DNA from: an uncultured bacterium
Lineage (GTDB): Bacteria > Patescibacteriota > Minisyncoccia > Phycocordibacterales > UBA11359
Assembly: GCA_903831815.1 (NCBI GenBank)
Contig: CAIKZC010000009.1
Span: 69,576 to 114,432 of the forward strand
DNA: 44,857 nucleotides
Direction of reading: 5' to 3'
Notes under the pieces: generated by a model
What the model saw: the letters and a program-made list of their open reading frames with translations, nothing else
Databases searched by the model: none
Told to the model about the DNA's origin: nothing
Position numbers and translations under genes: made by a program
In this document: positions 7,645-16,175 of the stretch, one piece after another
Layout of the letters: each line of letters starts with the position of its first letter
How positions within the stretch are numbered: position 1 is the first letter of the stretch

Positions 7645-9315
7645 TTATTTTAAATATTGCGGAGTGTTTTGAGACATCCAATCCAGCAAGCCCCGCATAA
7701 CGAAAATCGATCCCGTTAAATTGTCGCGCGATCCTTTTTCCATAATCACGGCGTAAGCAAAACGCGGATTTTCATAAGGAAAGAATCCTGTAGCCCAGGA
7801 GTTGACTAGAGCTTTACTAACACCAAGTTCAGCCGTACCGGTCTTGTTAGCAACGTCGACATACGGAACATTTAGCGCCACGGAAATTCCATCAGTCACA
7901 CCTAGCCTCATTCCCTGCTGAACCACATCAAAGTTTTTTTGATCGATTGGTACGGCAGTTTTTTGAACCGGCTGACCGACGAAAATCGTAGGCTCAAGAA
8001 GCGAACCTTTATTAGCAACTGCGGCAACAGCTCGCACCACTTGAATTGGTGTCACCTGAAAACCGTACTGACCGATGGCGGTATGATATGTGTCACCTAA
8101 CCTCCACGCCTCGCCGTCAAAGTTTGCCGCTTTCCACTGTGGGGTCGGAATCGTTCCTACTTTATCATTAAAAAATCCATTTCCGACATCCCCGCCAAAA
8201 CCAAAAAGTTTCAGGTACGAATCGATGGCATTTATCCCCAAACCTTTTTGATCACCAAATCCCCCGCCGACCGTGTAAAAATAAATGTCTGAAGACATGG
8301 CCAACGCATGTCGCATATCCATGAGCCCGAGCGGTTTCCAATCTCGAAAAACGGAACTCAATTCCGGATAATATGGATTTGGAATAGTGATCGAACCGGT
8401 GCTCATTATTTGTTTGGCTGGATCAATTATTTTTTCTTGCAAAGCCGCGAGCGCCATATAGGGTTTTACGATCGAACCGGGAGTGTAAAGTCCGGAAACC
8501 ACTTTATCCAAAAAAGGATGGTTGGTATCTTTATTATACGCATTGATTGCTTTACTATTATCGCCATCCGTCATGATCTGAGAACTAAACTCTGGATAAC
8601 TGGTCATGGCTAAAATTTCTCCGGTATGAACATCCATAATAACGCCGGCACCTCCGGTAAAACCGACTTTGGCGGCCAGATCGCCTATTTGTCTATACAA
8701 TTCGTTTTGCAAAGAAGCGTCTATGGAAAGGGTCAGATTTTTACCGTTGACAGGCAGATCAATTATGCTACTTGATTGAATATTTCCGGCGGCATTGGTC
8801 TCAACGATTCGTAAACCGTTCGTTCCGGCCAGATCGGAGTCATAAAAACCTTCCACCCCATCCACGCCTCCGAGCTGTTCTCGATAATAAAAACCCGATG
8901 AATCTTTGGTCGGATATTTCACGTATCCGAGAATATGCGAGAGTCCCAATAGATCGACATATTTTCTTAAAGAAAAATTATTATCCTCTTCATTCGGAAC
9001 ATTCCAAGCGAGCAATGTGTGATTGCGGTCGTAAATCAGTCCACGTTCGGCAAAAACCGGAGTTTGACGCAAACGGTTGTTTTCAGCCTTTTGATTATTT
9101 GTGTCACCGTGCACTATCTGCAAATAACAAAGTCTCGTGACGAAAGAAATCAAAACTATCAAAAAGAATGTTCCGATAAAAATAATCGAACGAAGCTGAA
9201 TAGGTTTTTCCAACCGACCTTCAAATTGATTGCGATCAAATTCGGGCAAATTGCTCGAGTCCAGAAAAATTTCGTCCGGCTCAATGGTGGAATTGTTTAA
9301 AAGCTTTTTTGCCAT
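7645..9315 (-). CDS. mrdA: Elongation transpeptidase, class B PBP2 (MrdA)
   Basis: A 556-residue class B PBP of the elongasome. It has one membrane span (about residues 42-65), a pedestal domain, and a transpeptidase domain with S281-IVK284, S341-SD343 and K491-TG motifs intact. Linkage to mreB, mreC and an mreD-like gene identifies it as PBP2. No rodA (SEDS glycosyltransferase) lies in the cluster. It overlaps the mreD-like gene by 19 nt. Confidence 0.92.
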   Translation of the reverse strand: MAKKLLNNSTIEPDEIFLDSSNLPEFDRNQFEGRLEKPIQLRSIIFIGTFFLIVLISFVTRLCYLQIVHGDTNNQKAENNRLRQTPVFAERGLIYDRNHTLLAWNVPNEEDNNFSLRKYVDLLGLSHILGYVKYPTKDSSGFYYREQLGGVDGVEGFYDSDLAGTNGLRIVETNAAGNIQSSSIIDLPVNGKNLTLSIDASLQNELYRQIGDLAAKVGFTGGAGVIMDVHTGEILAMTSYPEFSSQIMTDGDNSKAINAYNKDTNHPFLDKVVSGLYTPGSIVKPYMALAALQEKIIDPAKQIMSTGSITIPNPYYPELSSVFRDWKPLGLMDMRHALAMSSDIYFYTVGGGFGDQKGLGINAIDSYLKLFGFGGDVGNGFFNDKVGTIPTPQWKAANFDGEAWRLGDTYHTAIGQYGFQVTPIQVVRAVAAVANKGSLLEPTIFVGQPVQKTAVPIDQKNFDVVQQGMRLGVTDGISVALNVPYVDVANKTGTAELGVSKALVNSWATGFFPYENPRFAYAVIMEKGSRDNLTGSIFVMRGLLDWMSQNTPQYLK

Positions 9316-9587
9316 AGATCTTTACGAACTTTTGATTTCAAAAATATTAAAATCGCGAAAATGACCAATGCGATCAATGAATAAAATAATTCCAAACCGA
9401 ATATTCTTTCGCGAGGTGCGGCGTAAACCACATCGAAAGCAAAAGCGGCCAACGGAAATTCGACAAATCTTTTGAAATACCAAACGCAAAAAATACCCGC
9501 AAGAAAAACGAGCCACCATGCGCCAAGTAAGGCGGACACAAATAAAATAATATCTAAAATTATCCTGAGAAGTAATATATTTTTCAT
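9297..9587 (-). CDS. MreD-like small membrane protein
   Basis: A 96-residue protein with three predicted membrane spans and a basic C-terminal tail. Sequence identity to MreD is not obvious; the call rests on its place between mreC (adjacent, no gap) and mrdA (19-nt overlap). It is much shorter than the usual 160-residue MreD, so it may be a reduced or analogous elongasome component. Confidence 0.6.
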   Translation of the reverse strand: MKNILLLRIILDIILFVSALLGAWWLVFLAGIFCVWYFKRFVEFPLAAFAFDVVYAAPRERIFGLELFYSLIALVIFAILIFLKSKVRKDLWQKSF

Positions 9588-10355
9588 TTAAATATTTCTA
9601 TCGATCTGAACAAAATGCAATTGACTTATGTTTACCGGCAAAGTAAATCGCAAATAAATAAACGGTTCGTTTTCATTGGAAGAAATGTTTTCAACGTGAC
9701 CGAAGATTTCAGCCCCGATGCTCGGCGCGGAGATCGGATCACCCTCGGCCACAAGTGAGCCTTTCGGCAATTTGATCAAAAAATTTCCATTACCTCGCGC
9801 TTCGGCCACAGTTTGAATATTTTTACCAAGATTGACGTTTATTTTTTGTCCGGAAGAAGAATAGAATTCCACGACGGAAGAATGTACATTAACCGAACTT
9901 ACCACTCCGATCGGCACGTACCCGAGAGCCAAAACCGTATCTCCGACCGCCACTTTATCACTCGAGCCGACATCAACGATCGCCGTGTCGTAAAGCGACA
10001 TGGGTGGTTTTGACAATACGGTCGCCAAGACCGTCGAATTATTGCTGTGTCGCCCTAATAAATCTTTTAGATCTGAATTTTCTTGGACCAAAAGTTTATC
10101 CCGATCGATCGCGACCTGCACTTCGGCCAATTGATCTTTAAGTTGTTGATTTTCGGAAACTATTGAATTTTTACTTGTTAACGAGCCAAAAGTCGCTGCA
10201 CCAATATCGCTGACATAAGTGCCGACTTTAATAAGCGGAATCGAAACAAACAATCCGCCGAACTGTATTATGACTGCCACGACCAAAACACCAATCACTG
10301 TCCACGAGTAAATCCAAACTTTATTTCTAGATTTGGGGCGGCGTATCGTCTTCAT
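9588..10355 (-). CDS. mreC: Cell shape protein MreC
   Basis: A 255-residue bitopic protein: short basic cytoplasmic head, membrane span at about residues 15-38, a coiled-coil stretch (residues 60-95, ENQQLKDQLAEVQVAIDRDK) and the C-terminal double beta-barrel domain of MreC. Family-typical segments include ATVLSKPP, DKVAVGDTVLA and GNFLIKLPKGS. MreC activates PBP2 from the periplasmic side. It overlaps mreB by 29 nt. Confidence 0.93.
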   Translation of the reverse strand: MKTIRRPKSRNKVWIYSWTVIGVLVVAVIIQFGGLFVSIPLIKVGTYVSDIGAATFGSLTSKNSIVSENQQLKDQLAEVQVAIDRDKLLVQENSDLKDLLGRHSNNSTVLATVLSKPPMSLYDTAIVDVGSSDKVAVGDTVLALGYVPIGVVSSVNVHSSVVEFYSSSGQKINVNLGKNIQTVAEARGNGNFLIKLPKGSLVAEGDPISAPSIGAEIFGHVENISSNENEPFIYLRFTLPVNISQLHFVQIDRNI

Positions 10356-11388
10356 TAACTAACAGTATATCATTATATTTTTCAATGTCCTCTAAAATGA
10401 CACCGGTGCCGCGAGCTACGGCAGTAAGAGGATCTTCGGCAATGTGAACAGGTAAGCCTAAATGATCATGCAAAATGGTATCCAAACCGACTATAAGAGC
10501 GCCTCCTCCAGTCAAATAAACACCACGTTGCATGACGTCAGAGACAACTTCAGGCGGAGTAGTTTCCAAAACTTCTTTGGCGGCATCGAGCAATGTCGCG
10601 ATAGACTGTCCGATTGCTTCACGGATGTCGGTTTCGGTAATGACTACCTCGCGCGGCAAACCGGTAATGAGATCGCGTCCTTTGACCACCGCCTCTTTAG
10701 GGGTGTGGTTTGGCAAAACCGAACCGATGGATATTTTAATTTGCTCGGCAGTTTTTTCGCCGATTAAAATTTTAAATTCACTGCGAATGTAAGCAATGAT
10801 GTCGCTATTTAATCTGTCGCCGGCAATGCGCAGATTTTTTGAACGCACCACACCACCGAGTGAAATGATGGCGATGTCGGAAGTGCCGCCGCCGATATCG
10901 ATGATCATAGTGCCAACCGGTTCGTGAACGGGTAAATGTATTCCGATGGCGGCGGCCATTGGTTCTTCGACGATATGGACTTGACGCGCGCCGGCGTTGC
11001 GCGTTGCGTCACGCACGGCGCGCGTCTCCACGTTTGTGATACCGGAAGGAACACCAACCACTACGCGCGGTCCCAACATTTTCTTGGAAATTTTTTGCGC
11101 TTTATTAATTAAATAAGTGATCATTTCTTCCGTCACTTCAAAATCGGAAATAACTCCATCAACGAGTGGTCGAACGGCTTTTATATGTCCGGGTGTGCGG
11201 CCGATCATATCTTTAGCTTGAGCGCCAACAGCCACCACTTGCCCAGTTTTTTGATTGACTGCGACTACCGAAGGCTCATTAATGACAATTCCATGTCCGC
11301 GCAAATATACCAAGGTGTTGGCTGTACCAAGGTCAATACCTATATCGTTGGAGAACATTTTGTAGAATCGGTCTAAGGGATTTTTCAT
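10327..11388 (-). CDS. mreB: Rod shape-determining actin MreB
   Basis: A 353-residue bacterial actin. Nucleotide-binding motifs are present in order: IGIDLGTANTLVY (phosphate 1), VEEPMAAAIG, IIDIGGGTSDIA (phosphate 2) and YLTGGGALIVGL (adenosine). MreB filaments under the membrane guide the elongasome encoded just downstream. The C-terminus is a little longer than usual and overlaps mreC. A second mreB-family gene is at 17134-18147. Confidence 0.95.
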   Translation of the reverse strand: MKNPLDRFYKMFSNDIGIDLGTANTLVYLRGHGIVINEPSVVAVNQKTGQVVAVGAQAKDMIGRTPGHIKAVRPLVDGVISDFEVTEEMITYLINKAQKISKKMLGPRVVVGVPSGITNVETRAVRDATRNAGARQVHIVEEPMAAAIGIHLPVHEPVGTMIIDIGGGTSDIAIISLGGVVRSKNLRIAGDRLNSDIIAYIRSEFKILIGEKTAEQIKISIGSVLPNHTPKEAVVKGRDLITGLPREVVITETDIREAIGQSIATLLDAAKEVLETTPPEVVSDVMQRGVYLTGGGALIVGLDTILHDHLGLPVHIAEDPLTAVARGTGVILEDIEKYNDILLVNEDDTPPQI

Positions 11389-11397
11389 TACGGTTTT

Positions 11398-12654
11398 TTA
11401 AGAAGTTTTCTGAATTTTCTGAAACAGTGTCGCTTCATCAACAAGTGTCGCTTCATCCTCCGTGCGTAACTTTAACTCAAACTTATTTTCCTTCATTGTC
11501 TTTTCACTAATCACGATTCGATATGGAATACCAATCAAATCCGCATCGGCAAATTTCTCTCCCGCGCGAGTGTCTCTATCATCCCACAATACAGTAATTC
11601 CCTTTTTATTCAAATCTCGATAAAGTTTTTCCGCCGCCGCCGAAACCGCTTCACTGCCCTTCATTTCAATAAGATGTGCTTCGAATGGGGCGACTTCTCG
11701 AGGCCAAACAATACCTTTTGCATCTGACAAAACTTCAACTATAGTGCCCATCACGCGTCCTGGACCAATGCCGTAGCAACCCATTATCACATCGTGTTTT
11801 TCACCTTTATCATCAACGTAAAAAAGTTCTAGTGGTTTAGAAAACTTATTACCAAGATTAAAAATATTTCCGACTTCAACACCTTTCTTTTCAACCAAAG
11901 TTTTTTTATTCAAACCAAGGTCGGCCAAAACTTCCGGAGTTAAAGTTTCCTTATTAACCGCCACCAGCTTTGTTTCATCAACATAAATTATATCTTCACC
12001 GGCATCGCAAATCGTTTGAAATTCTTCGGAATATTTGCTGAAAGTGCCACCAAGCGCAAAAGTCGGATATGTGACCGAACCCAAACCGACTCGATCAAAA
12101 ATGCGAACGTAAGCCGCTTTGGCCAGTTGATAAAATTCATCATGCTCTTTTTGATCTCTTGAAAACGAATACAAATCTTTCATTAGAAATTCGCGTCCGC
12201 GGATGATACCACTCTTGGCTCGCATTTCATTTCGAAATTTCGTTTGAAATTGATAGACGGCTTTTGGCAAGTCGCGATATGACGCCACGAAATTTTTCAT
12301 AATGGTCGTCAGCGGTTCTTCGTGTGTCGGCGCAAGTCCAAGTTCAGAATCATTTTTTAATTTTGTCTTGAACCAAACATCCATTTTGTCATCGTCCCAT
12401 CGATCAGTTTTCTGCCAAAGATTTTTATCCTGCAAAGCAGTCATCGAAATTTCTTGTCCGCCAATTTCGTTCATCTCTTCGCGAATGATTCCGACAATAT
12501 TATTGAGCACTCGCAAACCGAGAGGTAAAAACGAATAAACACCGGCCATTTCTTTGTGAATAAATCCGGCGCGGATGAGCAACTCGGCATTTTTGGAAAC
12601 TTCATCTTTCGGGGCCTCTTTTCGTGTTTTGGTGAATAGTTGTGATTGACGCAT
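11398..12654 (-). CDS. proS: Prolyl-tRNA synthetase, short form without editing insert
   Basis: A class II synthetase charging tRNA-Pro. The start MRQSQLFTKTRKEAP at 12654 matches the family; an upstream in-frame start at 12732 would add a hydrophobic stretch. Motif blocks are the GVYSFLPLGLRVL region, LGLAPTHEEPLT, KFRNEMRAKSG and REFLMKDLYSF, then the GCYGIGPGRVMGTIVE region, followed by the anticodon-binding domain. At 418 residues it lacks the roughly 180-residue insertion that edits Ala-tRNA-Pro in most bacterial enzymes. It is the 5'-most member of the minus-strand series that continues into mreB, and is separated from rseP by a cassette gene on the other strand. Confidence 0.94.
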   Translation of the reverse strand: MRQSQLFTKTRKEAPKDEVSKNAELLIRAGFIHKEMAGVYSFLPLGLRVLNNIVGIIREEMNEIGGQEISMTALQDKNLWQKTDRWDDDKMDVWFKTKLKNDSELGLAPTHEEPLTTIMKNFVASYRDLPKAVYQFQTKFRNEMRAKSGIIRGREFLMKDLYSFSRDQKEHDEFYQLAKAAYVRIFDRVGLGSVTYPTFALGGTFSKYSEEFQTICDAGEDIIYVDETKLVAVNKETLTPEVLADLGLNKKTLVEKKGVEVGNIFNLGNKFSKPLELFYVDDKGEKHDVIMGCYGIGPGRVMGTIVEVLSDAKGIVWPREVAPFEAHLIEMKGSEAVSAAAEKLYRDLNKKGITVLWDDRDTRAGEKFADADLIGIPYRIVISEKTMKENKFELKLRTEDEATLVDEATLFQKIQKTS

Positions 12655-12722
12655 GTTGGTGTGTTTAATAGCCCAATAATACAGCAAAATATTAAAAATC
12701 ACAAAGAGTAACAATCGGATAC

Positions 12723-12752
12723 TTGACGGCAAACCGGGGACGTGACTATACT
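12723..12752 (+). promoter_or_regulatory. Sigma70-type promoter of the 12820 gene
   Basis: TTGACG (12723-12728) and TATACT (12747-12752) are spaced 18 nt. It overlaps a possible GTG start at 12742, ruling that start out. Confidence 0.75.
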
Positions 12753-12819
12753 ACAGAAAGATAAAGTGGCTAATGATTTAGTCACCGAAACGTCAATGGA
12801 TTTACAAGGAGAGGAAATC

Positions 12820-13245
12820 ATGGCACATCCCATCGTTGAGAAGATAAGGGCATCGGCTCATGCAAAAGCCTTTGACAAGCAACTGGAGAAGGAATACCCG
12901 ACCATATTTGAAACCGATGAACTGAAAGTCTTCACTAATCCCCCAACCAAAGACATCTTCATCAGAGACAAGGTGTCGGGCGTGAGCATTCTGATCCGTT
13001 CGCTCGAAGGAGGAGGAATCATCATCGTATCCGACGATGATTTGATCAAGCGCACCGGTGTCGAAGATGCAAGCTGTTTCATCGTCCTGCCTAGACAATC
13101 CAGGCGTCGGAGAATACATATGAACAAACTTCGAGAGGTCTCACCGGTTCCTTCCTTCCGTCAGATACAGACTGAGTTGTCAGCTTGGGTAAACAGCGTG
13201 GCCGCGCGTCGGCCGCGCCGTCAGCGCCGCAGACAATGTAAGTGA
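12820..13245 (+). CDS. Unknown protein with Arg-rich tail (SD-led cassette)
   Basis: A 141-residue protein of no recognised family. An N-terminal helical and mixed region is followed by a beta-rich stretch (VSGVSILIRSLEGGGIIIVS) and an Arg-rich C-terminus (RRPRRQRRRQCK) that suggests nucleic-acid or membrane contact. ATG 12820 is set by AAGGAGAGG just upstream. It has its own promoter and terminator and lies on the plus strand between the minus-strand genes proS and rseP, which are often neighbours in other bacteria. Confidence 0.7.
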   Translation: MAHPIVEKIRASAHAKAFDKQLEKEYPTIFETDELKVFTNPPTKDIFIRDKVSGVSILIRSLEGGGIIIVSDDDLIKRTGVEDASCFIVLPRQSRRRRIHMNKLREVSPVPSFRQIQTELSAWVNSVAARRPRRQRRRQCK

Positions 13246-13276
13246 CACGATTTTATCCAAGTCACTCACAAACTAA

Positions 13277-13313
13277 AACCGCCTACCACTTCGTGGAGGC
13301 GGTTCGTTTTTTT
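13277..13313 (+). terminator. Terminator of the 12820 gene
   Basis: A stem of 7 bp plus 4 bp with a small internal bulge (13277-13289 with 13293-13304) precedes a T run from 13307. Confidence 0.85.
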
Positions 13314-13345
13314 ATTTTTATTTTTTCTGACCTTTTTCGCCTACC

Positions 13346-14485
13346 CTACCAAAACATTTTGAAGACGTCGTGGAAAGTGATGACGAGCATGAGCAAGATG
13401 AGCAGAGCGAAACCAATCGTGTTAAGAGTGTTAGCGACTTTTGGTTTTATTGGCGAACGTTTTATAGCTTCTATAATAATGAACAAAATTCGTCCACCAT
13501 CGAGCGCCGGAAACGGCAATAGGTTTATAACCGCCAAGTTGATGGAAATAAAGGCCGTGAACGAAAGCAAATAAATAAAGCCTAGATGCGCCGCGTCACC
13601 AACGAGACCAATAATGCCAACTGGACCGGTCACTTGTTTCAGATCAGCTCGGCCAATAAAAATGTTTTTGAAAAATGAGACCAAACCGATTGCTGTTGTT
13701 TTTGTCAGGTCGTAGGTTAAAATCGCGCCTTGATAAAAAGCTTGATGAATTGGTAATCGAAGTGCACCAATAGTATCAAGACCAATACCGAGAGCGGCTT
13801 TGCCCTCGACAACACCAATAATCGGAGTGACAACAATTTCTTTTGTTGTCTGTCCTTCCGAGATTTTGATTGTGATTGGTTGATTATCACTTTGAGCAAT
13901 GAAATCTTGAACATCGGAAGCCTTAAAAGTATTTGAACCGAAAACTGAATCGCGCACATCGCATGTGGTCTGGACGTCGCCAAGATTACATAATTTTGAC
14001 ATCGATACAATAGCATCACCTGTTTTCAAATTAGCCTTGGCGGCCGGAGAACCAGGTAGAACACTTGTAATGACAACTTTTGCATCGTTAAAATGAGCGG
14101 TCGGATACGAGTTAACTGATGCAGGAAGACCTGACATAAAACCAAGAGAGATGAGGAGCCAGGCAAATAAAATATTGAAAGAAACGCCGGCAATCAAAAC
14201 TAGAGTTTGAATCCATTTTGGTTTGTTGACTAGACTGCGAGAGGAATCTGAACCAGTTAGCGACTCCGCGTCGGGGTCTTCGCCAAAAATTTTCACGAAG
14301 CCGCCAAAGGGAATCCAGTTCAGCGAATAAACGGTTTCACCGTATTTCTTGCTGAAAATTTTTGGCGGAAATCCCAAACCAAATTCATCAACTCTAACAC
14401 CAAATAATTTGGCAATAGAAAAATGCCCAAGCTCATGGACAAAAATCAAAACAATGAGCACTACTACGAATATAATTATGGACAT
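13346..14485 (-). CDS. rseP: Site-2 protease RseP (M50 metalloprotease)
   Basis: A 379-residue intramembrane zinc protease. The HELGH motif is in the first membrane span (H17, E18, H21), the family block FGGFVKIFGED follows, one PDZ domain lies at about residues 130-225, and the LPFPALDGGRI block near residue 325 supplies the third zinc ligand (Asp). It probably releases membrane-bound regulators or clears signal peptides. It sits upstream of proS and downstream of frr, as in many genomes, but uppS, cdsA and dxr are absent from between them. Confidence 0.94.
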   Translation of the reverse strand: MSIIIFVVVLIVLIFVHELGHFSIAKLFGVRVDEFGLGFPPKIFSKKYGETVYSLNWIPFGGFVKIFGEDPDAESLTGSDSSRSLVNKPKWIQTLVLIAGVSFNILFAWLLISLGFMSGLPASVNSYPTAHFNDAKVVITSVLPGSPAAKANLKTGDAIVSMSKLCNLGDVQTTCDVRDSVFGSNTFKASDVQDFIAQSDNQPITIKISEGQTTKEIVVTPIIGVVEGKAALGIGLDTIGALRLPIHQAFYQGAILTYDLTKTTAIGLVSFFKNIFIGRADLKQVTGPVGIIGLVGDAAHLGFIYLLSFTAFISINLAVINLLPFPALDGGRILFIIIEAIKRSPIKPKVANTLNTIGFALLILLMLVITFHDVFKMFW

Positions 14486-14512
14486 AGAAATGAGATAAAT
14501 TTATGATTAGAA

Positions 14513-15064
14513 CTAGCCGGTGATTTCTTCTTCTTTCTTTTTGCACATCGCTTCGAGAGTTTTGACAGTATCTTGAATAATTTTTTCCATTTCGGTTTTG
14601 AAGCGGAATTTTTCATCTTCACTCATGCCACCTTCTTTTTCTTTGGCTTGAATCGCTTCCCAAGTTTCATCACGATGTTTTCGCAAAGAGATTTTAGCTT
14701 GTTCTAATTTGGTTTTAGCTAATTTAATAAATTCATCACGACGCTCCGTGGTCAACGGCGGAAATGAAACACGAATTCCTCGATCATCAACCGCGACAGA
14801 AACACCTAGGTTGGAAGCAACGAGAACTTTTTCAATTTCTTTTATCTGACTGCTATCCCAAGGTGAAATGCGAATTGTGCGAGGATCTTCGGTCGACATG
14901 TTTCCGACCTGATTCAGAGGCACGAGCGAACCGTATGAATCAACTCGAATAAAATCCAGAAGGCCAATGCTGGCACGACCAGTACGAATTTGAGCATTTT
15001 CTTTCTTTAGCCATTCTTCGACATCTTTAACACTTGTTTTTAACGGGGTGAAATTGTATATCAT
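14513..15064 (-). CDS. frr: Ribosome recycling factor
   Basis: A 183-residue protein that splits post-termination ribosomes with EF-G. Family landmarks are the N-terminal helix with IRTGRAS, VDSYGSLVPLNQVGNMS, RTIRISPWD and the long helical LTTERRDEFIKLAK region. Length is standard. It overlaps the holB-like gene by 4 nt, yet a good promoter lies within the end of that gene, 6 nt before the frr ATG. Confidence 0.95.
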   Translation of the reverse strand: MIYNFTPLKTSVKDVEEWLKKENAQIRTGRASIGLLDFIRVDSYGSLVPLNQVGNMSTEDPRTIRISPWDSSQIKEIEKVLVASNLGVSVAVDDRGIRVSFPPLTTERRDEFIKLAKTKLEQAKISLRKHRDETWEAIQAKEKEGGMSEDEKFRFKTEMEKIIQDTVKTLEAMCKKKEEEITG

Positions 15065-15798
15065 CTATTTATTGTAACAGACAAACACAAATGTTCAAGT
15101 AAAAGTTTGATTGACGGCGCGCGATCGTGTAAATATTTTTTGACCATTAAAATTTCCGTGAGCGCGCCGGCGTTTTCTGCCAGCTCGCCTTTACCTTGAG
15201 AATGTAGCGCCGGCGCGAGGGCCTCTTCAAGTGCCGCCACAAAATCGATCGCTTTACCTTTATCTTTTTCTTCAATAATACTTTTGACCAAAGTCAATCG
15301 CTCCGCCACACTCGCAGTCAAAAATTTCTTGACCAAGCTTTTTATTTCTAAACCGCTTTTTTCATTTTTTGAAACATCTCCTCCGTGCAAAACCTCTTCA
15401 CCAGACATATCCACAACCACCAGCCGCGAACGCAATGTCGGTATCAAAACTTGTGTATTAGGCATCACTAGAAAAAAGTGCGCACCTTCTGACGGTTCTT
15501 CAAAAATCTTGAGTAAGGCATTTTGCGCTTCGCTCGTTATAAATCGAGTGGAAATAATAAATATTTTTTTGCCGGCTAGTGCTCGTCTATTGTGCCGCTC
15601 TTGCAAATCCCGTCCATCATCAATCGTAAAAGTTTCAAATTCCTGATATGAAAAATCCGGATTATTTTTTATCGCCACACCAAAATCTTTTTCCAAAAAT
15701 TTAAACAACTCCGGCACGACTGTCATTTTCTCACCCTGAAAAGCATAGGCGTGATGTATCGTCCCAGTATTCTTATAAATGTCTCGCAACAATTTCAT
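15061..15798 (-). CDS. holB: DNA polymerase III delta-prime-like subunit (HolB)
   Basis: A 245-residue clamp-loader-type protein. The segment AQNALLKIFEEPSEGAHFFL, followed by a TLRSRL block, is the signature of delta-prime and tau/gamma subunits. There is no P-loop, which fits the ATPase-dead delta-prime. It is shorter than the E. coli protein (334 residues) because the N-terminal part is reduced. Own promoter geometry (TATTAT 6 nt before the ATG) and a 4-nt overlap with frr are seen. Confidence 0.8.
   Translation of the reverse strand: MKLLRDIYKNTGTIHHAYAFQGEKMTVVPELFKFLEKDFGVAIKNNPDFSYQEFETFTIDDGRDLQERHNRRALAGKKIFIISTRFITSEAQNALLKIFEEPSEGAHFFLVMPNTQVLIPTLRSRLVVVDMSGEEVLHGGDVSKNEKSGLEIKSLVKKFLTASVAERLTLVKSIIEEKDKGKAIDFVAALEEALAPALHSQGKGELAENAGALTEILMVKKYLHDRAPSIKLLLEHLCLSVTINR
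15071..15098 (-). promoter_or_regulatory. Internal promoter of frr, leaderless geometry
   Basis: TTGAAC (15093-15098) and TACAAT (15071-15076) are spaced 16 nt on the minus strand, inside the holB-like gene. The -10 is 6 nt from the frr ATG. Confidence 0.65.
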
Positions 15799-15804
15799 CT
15801 CTTT

Positions 15805-15833
15805 ATAATAATGCGTATTACCGACAGCGTAAA
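15805..15833 (-). promoter_or_regulatory. Promoter of the holB-like gene, leaderless geometry
   Basis: TTTACG (15828-15833) and TATTAT (15805-15810) are spaced 17 nt on the minus strand; the -10 ends 6 nt before the ATG. Confidence 0.65.
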
Positions 15834-15864
15834 GCTTTTCATATTTCAGATAAATTTTTTACAT

Positions 15865-15905
15865 AAAAAAGAACGCGCGGACCGTTGAATGGGTCTCGCG
15901 CGCGT
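15865..15905 (-). terminator. Terminator of the candidate small RNA
   Basis: ACGCGCG/CGCGCGT and GACC/GGTC stems separated by a 3-nt bulge, followed by a six-T run on the minus strand. Confidence 0.85.
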
Positions 15906-16063
15906 CAGATTGTCGGCCCCCGTGGACCATTTGCTTGGCAAATCAGGTGTTACCCTGTTTCCAAACAATCATCTATTCCGAACCATAATGCCTCCTGCAT
16001 TCGCCAGTCATATTTTGTCGCGCAGATTGAGTTCCAAAGTTAGAACCCCGATCCGATCAACAC
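15865..16063 (-). ncRNA. Candidate small RNA with a 5-codon minigene
   Basis: A strong promoter (16070-16097) and a strong terminator (15865-15905) bound a roughly 200-nt transcript with no substantial ORF. It contains AGGAGG (15991-15996) 4 nt before an ATG that opens a frame of only five codons (15969-15986). Further on, GATTGT-type pairing (about 9 bp) closes a junction that holds two short hairpins, CAGG-N6-CCTG and ATTTGC-CAA-GCAAAT. It does not look like 4.5S RNA, tmRNA or RNase P RNA by their conserved motifs. It could be a new RNA, a leader-peptide RNA or the remnant of a cassette gene whose reading frame has been lost. Confidence 0.5.
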
Positions 16064-16069
16064 TTAGTG

Positions 16070-16097
16070 TGTATAGCATATCCACAGAATTTGTCAA
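16070..16097 (-). promoter_or_regulatory. Strong promoter of the candidate small RNA
   Basis: Perfect TTGACA (16092-16097) and TATACA (16070-16075) with 16-nt spacing and an upstream TGC extended -10. Confidence 0.8.
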
Positions 16098-16106
16098 GCA
16101 TTTAGC

Positions 16107-16146
16107 AAAAACGCCTGTATTTACGCGCCTAAATACAGGTGTTTTT
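16107..16146. terminator. Bidirectional terminator
   Basis: A near-perfect 17-bp stem (16107-16123 with 16130-16146) with A and T tracts on its two sides. It lies just after the stop of the minus-strand gene 16176-16565. Confidence 0.85.
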
Positions 16147-16175
16147 CGCTTTTATACCACTAATTTTTGTTTAAT

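Noticed and set aside
12742-12819. Longer start (GTG 12742) for the gene ending at 13245
   Set aside because: The codon overlaps the TATACT -10 box of a good promoter, and the SD AAGGAGAGG points to ATG 12820.
13242-13574. 110-residue plus-strand frame opposite rseP
   Set aside because: It crosses the terminator of the 12820 gene and lies antisense to a conserved rseP end.
15865-16063. 4.5S (SRP) RNA, tmRNA or RNase P RNA
   Set aside because: The conserved SRP tetraloop region, tmRNA tag and acceptor arms, and RNase P core motifs are not present.
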